From: Neobacillus bataviensis LMG 21833 | GTDB lineage: Bacteria; Bacillota; Bacilli; Bacillales; Cytobacillaceae | Length of the DNA stretch: 64,000 nt | Direction: 5' to 3' | Assembly (NCBI RefSeq): GCF_000307875.1 | Contig: NZ_AJLS01000035.1 | Span: forward strand, 162,305 to 226,304 | Part shown: in pieces, positions 27,006 to 34,311 of the stretch | How positions within the stretch are numbered: position 1 is the first letter of the stretch | Layout of the letters: each line of letters begins with the position of its first letter | Notes under the pieces: generated by a model | Told to the model about the DNA's origin: nothing | The model's input: the letters and a program-made list of their open reading frames with translations, nothing else | Databases searched by the model: none | Position numbers and translations under genes: made by a program

Positions 27006-28013
27006 ATGAAAACATTATCAGAGACCGGAGTTAAGGTGAAAACATTAACAATGCGTCAAGCCATTATCGAAGCATTATCGGAAGAAATGGAACGTGACCC
27101 AAGTACGGTACTTTTTGGTGAAGATGTCGGCAAATTTGGCGGTGTTTTTGGTGCAACAAAGGGACTGCATAAAAAGTTTGGCGATAGAGTATTTGATACA
27201 CCGATAGCGGAAACAACCATTGTTGCTGCTGCATTAGGAATGGCAATTACTGGAGGGATTAGGCCAATTCCGGAGCTGCAATTCGGTGATTTTGTTGGAA
27301 TAGCGTTTGATGAAGTGTTCCATAAATTAGGGAAATGGCGTTATATGCACGGAGGTCAAATGGAAATTCCCGTCACATTGCGCCTGCCAATAGGGATTGC
27401 CGGCGGGGCAGGGCCGGAACATTCTCAAAGTCCGCAGGCCATTTTTATGCATGCACCCGGCTTACAAATCGTTGTTCCTTCCACCCCATATGATGCAAAA
27501 GGTTTGTTGAAAACAGCGATTCGAGACAATAATGCTGTTCTCTTCTTTGAACATAAAGTTTTATATGATTTAAAAGGTGAAGTGCCTGCAGAAGAATATT
27601 TAATTCCATTTGGTAAGGCGGATGTAAAACGAGAAGGTACGGATGTAACGATTATTGCAACCGCACTCCAAGTGCATACGGCATTAAATGCAGCGAAAAC
27701 CTTATCCGCACAAGGGGTTGAGGTAGAAGTCATTGACCCTCGTACTCTAGCTCCACTTGATATGGACACCATTTTAAATTCTGTCCGTAAAACGGGTCGA
27801 GTTCTGATTGTCCATGAAGAACCAAAAACGGGTGGATCGGGTGCAGAAATCGCTGCACGGATTTCAGAGGAAGCACTTTTTGATCTTCAAGCACCGGTAA
27901 AGAGACTGGGAAGCCCGGATGTACCTATTGCCCAAAGTATATACTTGGAGCAGTTTTATCGCCCAAGTGAACAACAAATAGTAGAAACCGTTAAGGAGTT
28001 AATGGAATACTAG
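27006..28013 (+). CDS. Acetoin/2-oxo-acid dehydrogenase E1 beta subunit
   Basis: 335-residue transketolase-like E1 beta: TMRQAIIEALSEEM at the start, GEDVGKFGGVFGAT, PIAETTIVAAALGMA, GGAGPEHSQSPQA and a C-terminal transketolase domain with HEEPKTGGSGAEI. ATG 27006 is 14 bp after the E1 alpha stop with AAGGGGGAG between. It pairs with the E1 alpha subunit to decarboxylate or cleave the substrate and load the lipoyl group. Confidence 0.88.
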   Translation: MKTLSETGVKVKTLTMRQAIIEALSEEMERDPSTVLFGEDVGKFGGVFGATKGLHKKFGDRVFDTPIAETTIVAAALGMAITGGIRPIPELQFGDFVGIAFDEVFHKLGKWRYMHGGQMEIPVTLRLPIGIAGGAGPEHSQSPQAIFMHAPGLQIVVPSTPYDAKGLLKTAIRDNNAVLFFEHKVLYDLKGEVPAEEYLIPFGKADVKREGTDVTIIATALQVHTALNAAKTLSAQGVEVEVIDPRTLAPLDMDTILNSVRKTGRVLIVHEEPKTGGSGAEIAARISEEALFDLQAPVKRLGSPDVPIAQSIYLEQFYRPSEQQIVETVKELMEY

Positions 28014-28026
28014 AAAGCAAAATTCT

Positions 28027-28054
28027 TGTTCCTACCCTTATAAGGGTAGGAACA
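28027..28054. repeat. Perfect 28-bp palindrome between E1 beta and E2 genes
   Basis: Two 14-bp arms, TGTTCCTACCCTTA and its exact reverse complement, with no spacer. There is no T-run after it, so it is more likely an RNA-stabilising or processing hairpin (or a protein site) than a terminator. It starts 13 bp after the E1 beta stop. Confidence 0.8.
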
Positions 28055-28087
28055 TCCTAAAAATTTATTCGGACAGGAGTGGAAGAA

Positions 28088-29266
28088 ATGAACGAGGTGA
28101 AAATGCCACGCTTAGGTGTAACCATGCAGAATGGAACAGTATCAAATTGGATTATTGATGAAGGAGATACAATCGAAAAAGGTGATTATTTATTTGAATT
28201 GGAAACAGAAAAATCAACTTTGGAAATTGAAGCGCAAACATCTGGAGTCCTGAAAAAAATAATTGTTCCTGCTGGTGAGGAAGTGCCAATTAACACGGTC
28301 ATTGCGATTATTGCTAATGAAGATGAGGAAGTTGATTTGTCTCGATATACAGAAAGTACATCCTTAATTGAAGAGACTGCTGCCACACTTGAACAAATTG
28401 AATCAACGATGGATGAAAAAAAACCACAAGTACAAAATGAAAGCCAAAAAGGAAGTATTTCACCAAGGGCTCGAAAATTGGCGAAAGAATTAGGCGTAGC
28501 AATCGATGATGTCACAGGTACAGGAAAAAATGGACTAATTACGGAAGATGATGTTCGAAAGTCTGCTAGTTCTGCAAATTCCAATTCTTCTATTGCTATT
28601 AAAGAAAAAATTACCTTGAATAATATTCAACGAGCAATGTCTGAAAATATGTTGGATAGCTGGAGAAACGTTCCACAGTTTACACAAATGGTTTCCGTCA
28701 ATATGGAAAAGGCTTTAAATGTAAAAAAGACACTTAGTGGTATTTCCCTGAATGATATGATTGTGAAGGCTGTCGGCAATGCTGTAAAGGTAACACCAAT
28801 CGTAAATAGCAGGTTAGAAGAAAATCAGATTTTGGTTTTTGATGAGGTAAACATCTCTGTAGCTGTTAATAGCAAACATGGTTTAGTGGTACCGGTTATT
28901 AAAAATGTTGAAAATAAGTCAGTTACTGATATTTCTGAGGAAGTCAAAGATTTAGCTCAAAGAGCTGAACAAAATCAATTGACATTCGATGATTATTCAA
29001 ATGGAACGATTACAGTTTCCAATCTTGGGAGCTTAGGGATTGAAACGGGCACACCAATTATCAATACCCCGCAGTCTACCTTGGTTTTTGCAGGAGCGAT
29101 TCGAAAGACTCCAGTAGTGGATGAGAATAATGAAATCGTTGTAGCACCAATCATGACACTTTCAATTTGCTATGACCACCGTTATATTGACGGAGTTACT
29201 GGAGCACAGTTTACTAATGAAGTAAAAAATACTTTGGAAAATTTAACCGCAGACGATTTACTGTAA
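28088..29266 (+). CDS. Dihydrolipoamide acyltransferase E2 component
   Basis: 392-residue E2. The lipoyl domain (about 1-75) has the lipoyl-lysine context ELETEKSTLEIEA. The peripheral-subunit-binding domain (about 120-160) has SPRARKLAKELGV and TGKNGLITEDDV. The catalytic acyltransferase domain ends with SICYDHRYIDGVTGAQF (active-site His and Asp). ATG 28088 follows AGGAG at 9 bp; GTG 28079 is inside the ribosome-site region. The stop codon lies inside a terminator hairpin (29261). Confidence 0.9.
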   Translation: MNEVKMPRLGVTMQNGTVSNWIIDEGDTIEKGDYLFELETEKSTLEIEAQTSGVLKKIIVPAGEEVPINTVIAIIANEDEEVDLSRYTESTSLIEETAATLEQIESTMDEKKPQVQNESQKGSISPRARKLAKELGVAIDDVTGTGKNGLITEDDVRKSASSANSNSSIAIKEKITLNNIQRAMSENMLDSWRNVPQFTQMVSVNMEKALNVKKTLSGISLNDMIVKAVGNAVKVTPIVNSRLEENQILVFDEVNISVAVNSKHGLVVPVIKNVENKSVTDISEEVKDLAQRAEQNQLTFDDYSNGTITVSNLGSLGIETGTPIINTPQSTLVFAGAIRKTPVVDENNEIVVAPIMTLSICYDHRYIDGVTGAQFTNEVKNTLENLTADDLL

Positions 29267-29287
29267 GAGATTTCTCTTACAGTTTTC
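29261..29287 (+). terminator. Terminator-like hairpin spanning the E2 stop codon
   Basis: 10-bp stem CTGTAAGAGA / TCTCTTACAG with a 2-base loop and a TTTTCTAT tail. It contains the TAA of the E2 gene and lies just before the ADH ribosome site, so it would reduce downstream expression. Confidence 0.65.
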
Positions 29288-29305
29288 TATAGAGGAGTGT
29301 TTGAA

Positions 29306-30361
29306 ATGGGAACGATGAAAGCAGCTGTATACCATGGGCCGCGTGATTTAAGGGTTGAAACCATTGATATTCCAGAGGTTGGTGCCAGGGATATTTTATT
29401 AAAAGTGGATGCTTGTGGTATTTGTGGGTCGGATGTTCATAGTTATGGGACAGGATTGTATATAAAAAAGGGACAAATTATGGGCCATGAATTTTCCGGG
29501 GAAGTTGTCAAGGTGGGAAGGGACGTAAAAGAGATTCGGGTAGGTGAAAAAGGGACTGGTTTTTATTCCGAATTTTGCGGTTCCTGTTATTGGTGTAAAA
29601 ATAAGCAATATATTCTATGCCCGAATTTGTTTAAAGCCTCAACTGGTTATGGACTTCCAGGTGCATTCGCTGAATATATAGTCATCCCAAATGTCAAGAA
29701 AAACATTTCCTTCTTTACTGTTCCGAATGAATTGGATAAATTTACAGCAGCAACGATTGAGCCTGTCTCAGTTGCTGCCCATTCTGTCGCTCTTTGCCAG
29801 CCTAAAATGGAGGATAAGATCGTCATAATGGGTGCAGGATTAATCGGAAATGCCATTATGCAAATTTTTAAAGAGTACGGAGTGGACAAAGTGGTCGTTA
29901 CTGAAGTATCTGAGCAGCGATTAGCCTTTGCGAAAAAATTAGGTGCGGACCACGTAATTAATGCGGCCAAAGAAAATGTTATGGAGAGAGTCAAAGCATT
30001 AGTGGGGATTGGGCCTTATCATTTTAATGAAGGGGCGATGGCAGATATCGTAGTAGATGCCGCCGGAGCCCCTTCTGCAGTAGAACAGTCATTCGAGCTG
30101 GTCAGAAGCGGTGGAACCATTGCATTTGTTGGTCTTCCTGAAAAAAAAGCTTCCTTGGATACAACAAAGATTGTTCATAAGTCACCAAGGATTTTAGGCT
30201 GCTTAGGAGGAGATTTTAACAAGTCAATTGAATTGTTAAAAAATAAGAAAGTAATGACAAACGATTTAATTACCCATGTGTTTACTCTTGATCATGTGAA
30301 GGAAGCCTTTGAAACACAGATGAAACCACACAAGTCGGTAAAAGTAATGATTGAATTTTAA
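29306..30361 (+). CDS. Zinc-dependent alcohol dehydrogenase (butanediol/threonine/polyol DH family)
   Basis: 351-residue MDR with catalytic-zinc motif CGICGSDVHSYG and GHEFSG. The structural-zinc cysteines lie in FCGSCYWCKNKQYILCPN, and the coenzyme fold has GAGLIGNAIMQIF. ATG 29306 follows AGAGGAG by 8 bp. Located after an acetoin-type dehydrogenase, it could be a 2,3-butanediol or related diol dehydrogenase; sorbitol and threonine dehydrogenases share the same architecture. Part of the sigma-54 unit but behind a terminator hairpin. Confidence 0.86.
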   Translation: MGTMKAAVYHGPRDLRVETIDIPEVGARDILLKVDACGICGSDVHSYGTGLYIKKGQIMGHEFSGEVVKVGRDVKEIRVGEKGTGFYSEFCGSCYWCKNKQYILCPNLFKASTGYGLPGAFAEYIVIPNVKKNISFFTVPNELDKFTAATIEPVSVAAHSVALCQPKMEDKIVIMGAGLIGNAIMQIFKEYGVDKVVVTEVSEQRLAFAKKLGADHVINAAKENVMERVKALVGIGPYHFNEGAMADIVVDAAGAPSAVEQSFELVRSGGTIAFVGLPEKKASLDTTKIVHKSPRILGCLGGDFNKSIELLKNKKVMTNDLITHVFTLDHVKEAFETQMKPHKSVKVMIEF

Positions 30362-30487
30362 CAAGAAATGTTGTAAAAAAAGAGTATTTCCCAAATTATG
30401 GATATCTATGGCGAATATCTGATATAAGTAGGCTAATAATTTGTCATTCTTTAATATTCAGAACTATTGGTTTGGAGAGTGATTGGG

Positions 30488-32464
30488 ATGGAAAATATAT
30501 ATGCCTATAAAGCGCGTGTTCGATCTTTTGAAATGTCTGATCGGGAAAAAATATTAAAAAAAGCTTGGACCAATTACTTTAAGCTGGGAGTGGTTTCTGA
30601 TGATACTCGTCCCGTTATTTCTACTTCCTGGAGGCGTTCCCAAAAGTATGGAATAAACCCTAATTTGGTTCAGGCTCCTATATGTTCTCCAAAGGTACTA
30701 AGAAAAAAACAAGAAGAAAACAAGGAAATTTTAGCGTTAATTCGGCCATTTATGGATGATCTATTTGATATAGTAAAGGGGACAGACAGCCTCATTGCTT
30801 TTTCAGATAAAGATGGAGTCGTGTTAGACCTTTGTGGTGACAGTGAAATTGCGATCAATGCAGCGCATGTTAACTTTACAGTTGGGGTCAATATGAGTGA
30901 AGCGTGGATTGGAACGAACTCAATCGGTTTAGCAATGGCACAAGGAAAAGCAGTTCATGTAGTAGGTGCAGAACATTATAGTATAACCTGGCATACCTCC
31001 CACTGCTCAAGTGCACCGATCAAAGACCCTTTTACAAACGAAATGATAGGAGTCATTACATTAATAGGATATGTACGTTCGGCACATTCTCATTCACTGG
31101 GACTAGTAAAAACAGCTGCTGACACGATTGTTAAGTTAATTGAACAAAAAGGGATAAAAAAAGAAACGTATCTTCTCAACAATTACTTTAGTGCTGCAAT
31201 TGACTCTATTTCAGATGGAATCATCATTGTAAATCGATTAGGTGAGATGATCCGTATAAATAAAATTGCTTCTCACATGTTAAAAATACCTTTAATGGAT
31301 CATGTCAAATGGAAATTAACTGATATTGAGCATTTGCAGCCGCTTTCTAAATACTTAGAAAAGGCAATTACGAGAAATGAAGTAATATTACAGGATGAAT
31401 TCCAATTACACAATGAAGAGATGTATAAAATATTATTAACATCTAGAAGAATCATGGTTGAGGGAGAACACTTAGGTAATATTATCATTTTAAAGAAGAA
31501 AAAAAATAAGGAAATGATAAAGTTATCTGCTAAGTATACCTTTTCATCTCTAGTTGGAGACGACCCAGGCTTTAAACGTGCGATTAAGCTAGCTTCTAGA
31601 GCCGCTAGTACAGATAAGAGCGTATTAATCATTGGTGAAAGCGGAACAGGAAAGGAGCTTTTTGCCCAGGCGATTCACAATGAAAGCACCAGACAAACAA
31701 AGCCATTTATCGCAATCAACAGTGCTGCCATTCCTAAGGATTTAATTGCTAGTGAGCTGTTCGGATATGTTGACGGAGCCTTCACCAACGCAGTGAAGGG
31801 CGGAAAGAAAGGGAAGTTTGAGGTAGCAAATGGAGGAACTATTTTTCTTGATGAAATCGGAGATATGCCTTTAGAATTACAAGCACATTTATTGCGTGTT
31901 TTAGAGGAAAAGGAAGTAACGCCGGTGGGATCAAATTTTACAAAACCAATTGATATTAGAATCATTGCTGCGACGAATAAAGATCTGTTCTCTTTAGTTA
32001 AAGAAAATAAATTTCGTTTAGATTTATATTATCGATTGAATGTAATTTCTATTAACATACCACCTTTACATAAACGGAAACAGGATATTGAATTATTTGT
32101 GAAACACTTTCTGCCGACAAAAACATTAAGTACAGGTGTTTTAAAATGTTTTTATGAGTATGATTGGCCAGGGAATCTTAGAGAAATGAAAAATGTGATG
32201 GAACAAATTGAGATATTCTGTGACGACCCCATTGTTACAGAAGAATATTTACCGGACTATATTAAGTTGCAGTTTGAGGATAAAACGAATGGAGAAAGTC
32301 TGTATCAATCAGTAGCTAATGATACGAAAAAGGATACCATGATTATAACACTTAAAAATAGTAAAAGTGTTTCAGAGGCTGCTAATAAACTAGGTGTTTC
32401 TTCTAGTACTTTATATCGCTGGGCAAGTGAGTATCAATTAAATATAAAGGAATTAATCAAATAA
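30488..32464 (+). CDS. Sigma-54-dependent activator, AcoR-like (GAF, PAS, AAA+, HTH) with GAFTNA loop
   Basis: 658-residue enhancer-binding protein. AcoR-like N-terminus, GAF region about 70-205, PAS about 225-330, AAA+ about 360-590 with Walker A GESGTGKE (383-390) and Walker B GGTIFLDEIGD. The C-terminal HTH is KSVSEAANKLGVSSSTLYRW. The sigma-54-contacting loop, normally GAFTGA, reads GAFTNA (430-435; bases 31775-31792). ATG 30488 is chosen for GGAG at 10 bp. It is flanked by the aco-like unit and the MFS/hyu unit and probably serves those promoters. The loop substitution may alter signal dependence. Confidence 0.9.
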   Translation: MENIYAYKARVRSFEMSDREKILKKAWTNYFKLGVVSDDTRPVISTSWRRSQKYGINPNLVQAPICSPKVLRKKQEENKEILALIRPFMDDLFDIVKGTDSLIAFSDKDGVVLDLCGDSEIAINAAHVNFTVGVNMSEAWIGTNSIGLAMAQGKAVHVVGAEHYSITWHTSHCSSAPIKDPFTNEMIGVITLIGYVRSAHSHSLGLVKTAADTIVKLIEQKGIKKETYLLNNYFSAAIDSISDGIIIVNRLGEMIRINKIASHMLKIPLMDHVKWKLTDIEHLQPLSKYLEKAITRNEVILQDEFQLHNEEMYKILLTSRRIMVEGEHLGNIIILKKKKNKEMIKLSAKYTFSSLVGDDPGFKRAIKLASRAASTDKSVLIIGESGTGKELFAQAIHNESTRQTKPFIAINSAAIPKDLIASELFGYVDGAFTNAVKGGKKGKFEVANGGTIFLDEIGDMPLELQAHLLRVLEEKEVTPVGSNFTKPIDIRIIAATNKDLFSLVKENKFRLDLYYRLNVISINIPPLHKRKQDIELFVKHFLPTKTLSTGVLKCFYEYDWPGNLREMKNVMEQIEIFCDDPIVTEEYLPDYIKLQFEDKTNGESLYQSVANDTKKDTMIITLKNSKSVSEAANKLGVSSSTLYRWASEYQLNIKELIK

Positions 32465-32514
32465 CAATAAAATGAAATCGAAATATCAAGATCAATAAAA
32501 AAGAATTTCACTTT

Positions 32515-32556
32515 AAAGGATCCACTTGGTTATCATCACCGGTGGATTTTTATTTT
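32515..32556 (+). terminator. Terminator of the AcoR-like gene
   Basis: Stem AAAGGATCCAC / GTGGATTTTT (with G-T pairs) and a 16-base loop, running into a T-rich tail. It lies 50 bp after the stop codon. Confidence 0.65.
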
Positions 32557-32574
32557 GTATTCACGGAATCAAAA

Positions 32575-32601
32575 ATAAGAATTTCCTAGTAAAATTCTTA
32601 T
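32575..32601. promoter_or_regulatory. Inverted repeat, candidate activator-binding (UAS) site
   Basis: Perfect 10-bp arms ATAAGAATTT and AAATTCTTAT with a 7-base spacer, about 75 bp upstream of the sigma-54 promoter at 32662, the usual place for an enhancer-binding protein. Confidence 0.5.
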
Positions 32602-32661
32602 CGATAGTAAGAAAGTAGCGTCATATTTTTACGAAAGTATTGAAAATTAAGAAAAATTATG

Positions 32662-32679
32662 TTGGCATAAATATTGCAT
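32662..32679 (+). promoter_or_regulatory. Sigma-54 promoter for the MFS-hyuA-hyuB-cyclase-ligase operon
   Basis: TTGGCATAAATATTGCAT: GG (32664-32665) and GC (32676-32677) with 10 bases between. The leader to the first ATG is about 200 bases and includes a cre-like site. The rest of the 422-bp gap (32465-32886) shows only the terminator and inverted repeat listed separately. Confidence 0.87.
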
Positions 32680-32751
32680 AATAATTATGTGAATCTTTAT
32701 AGAAGGTTAGGAAGTTTGAGTCAAAAGAAATTAAATAAAACTTTATTTGTT

Positions 32752-32765
32752 TGAAAGCGTTTACC
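32752..32765. promoter_or_regulatory. CcpA cre-like site
   Basis: TGAAAGCGTTTACC, one mismatch (last base) to TGWAANCGNTNWCA, 75 bp downstream of the sigma-54 promoter. The terminal ACC is the same variant seen at 24365. Confidence 0.6.
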
Positions 32766-32886
32766 AAAAAAAGAAAAAATGATGACCAATCATTTTTGAA
32801 ACGAGTCAATTAAAGGGGGTGGTGCAGAAAAGGAAGGGTGTAGATCTTTTTAACAAAAAATTAATTGAATTGAAAAGAGGGATGAA

Positions 32887-34227
32887 ATGGAAACAATCGC
32901 TGGAAGTAGCATCCAAATGAAGGGATGGGGGAAACGACATACTGTTTTCCTTGCAGTGATTCTTACAAATTTTGTTGTATGGCTTGATGAAGCAATTTTT
33001 GGAACATTGACACCGTATTGGGGGAAGGAATTTGCCTTATCAACCACTGAGATCGCATCAGTATCCTCTGCCTATTTACTCGGATATTTTCCATTTTTAT
33101 TTATTGCAGGAATTTTAGCAGATAGAATTGGTGCTAAACGGTTATTAATTACCTGCTTAATTGGTTGTACAATCATTAGTGCGTCGACCATATTTGTAGT
33201 TGATTTTACCCAAATTTGGTGGCGAAATTTCATTTTTGGTATGTTTTTCGGACTCTTGTGGGCACCGTGTAATCGTATATTAGCACTGTGGTTTCCAGCA
33301 CATGAGCGAGTAAGGTTCACTGCTCTTTGGTTCAGTTCAACAATGGCGGCATTTGCATTAGCTGGCCCGATCGGACTTACAATCGCTGGCATTTTAAGCT
33401 GGAAAATTTCATTTTTAACCGTAACGATATTGGGAATTCCTATCCTCCTATTTTTTGCCCTAGTGGTTAAGGATCGTCCAGAAGAAAAACGAGGAATCTC
33501 AAAGGAAGAGTTGAAGTTCATTTATGGAGACAGCGATCAATTAGAATTACAGGCGGATAAATTTAAGTGGAGCTATTTTAAAGAAGTCTTAAAGAATCCT
33601 AGCGTGTATTTTATGGCAATTGCCGCTGGTTTGGCAACCACCCCTAACTGGTTAGCGACAACATGGGGATCGACTGGATTAATTAATGGATTCCATGTGT
33701 CACCTTCTACTGCGGGGGTCATTATTTCATTGATGTACGCCATACCAATGGCACTCGGTTTCACGAATGGCTGGGTAGTAAATAAATTATGTAAAGGGTA
33801 TACGAGGGCTGCATTAGCCATTGGACCAGCTATCGGTGGTATTTCATTTATCATCGCAAGCTTTTTTGTACCTAACTATTTAGTTTATGCATTTTTAGTC
33901 TATGGATTCGCAGCGGTTAGTAATGTGTACTTCTGGGGCACGATTAATGTTTATTGGTCTGGCATCGCTCGCCCAGAAGTTATAGGAACACTAAACGGAC
34001 TCGGTTCAGCCTTACAAGTGGCATTCGGTTACGCACTTGTCAGTATGAGTGGTGGCTGGGTAAATAACTCAGCAGAAGGAGCGGCTGCCTTTAGTAAAGT
34101 ATGGTTAATTGGCGGTATCGTATTCCTTGCAACCATTGTATTAATCTTCCTATCAAAAGAAATCATGATCCATCAACAATATAAAAAAGAACCAAAAGAA
34201 GATTTAAAGAATGCTATAGAGATCTAG
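32887..34227 (+). CDS. MFS transporter
   Basis: 446-residue membrane protein with about 12 hydrophobic segments and the MFS loop-2/3 signature AGILADRIGAKRLL. It has an acidic TM1 (WLDEAIFG) and a hydrophilic central loop (about 195-235). ATG 32887 follows AGAGGGATG. It is first in the sigma-54 unit with the hydantoinase-type enzyme, so it probably imports that enzyme's substrate. It is a different subgroup from the carrier at 18254. Confidence 0.86.
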   Translation: METIAGSSIQMKGWGKRHTVFLAVILTNFVVWLDEAIFGTLTPYWGKEFALSTTEIASVSSAYLLGYFPFLFIAGILADRIGAKRLLITCLIGCTIISASTIFVVDFTQIWWRNFIFGMFFGLLWAPCNRILALWFPAHERVRFTALWFSSTMAAFALAGPIGLTIAGILSWKISFLTVTILGIPILLFFALVVKDRPEEKRGISKEELKFIYGDSDQLELQADKFKWSYFKEVLKNPSVYFMAIAAGLATTPNWLATTWGSTGLINGFHVSPSTAGVIISLMYAIPMALGFTNGWVVNKLCKGYTRAALAIGPAIGGISFIIASFFVPNYLVYAFLVYGFAAVSNVYFWGTINVYWSGIARPEVIGTLNGLGSALQVAFGYALVSMSGGWVNNSAEGAAAFSKVWLIGGIVFLATIVLIFLSKEIMIHQQYKKEPKEDLKNAIEI

Positions 34228-34235
34228 TCGGGAAA

Positions 34236-34271
34236 GGGTAAACAGAAAATGTTTTCTGTTTATCTTTACCC
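34236..34271 (+). other. Intercistronic hairpin between MFS and hyuA genes
   Basis: 11-bp stem TAAACAGAAAA / TTTTCTGTTTA with a 2-base loop, with an outer GGG / CCC pairing across a small internal loop. No T-run follows. It could protect or process the mRNA and set different levels for the carrier and the enzyme. Confidence 0.6.
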
Positions 34272-34311
34272 ATTATTGAAAAGTTTACATAAGAAATGAA
34301 GGAGGAGAACG

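Noticed and set aside
33072..33521. 149-codon minus-strand ORF inside the MFS gene
   Set aside because: Mirror of transmembrane codons on the opposite strand; the sense frame is a clear MFS carrier.
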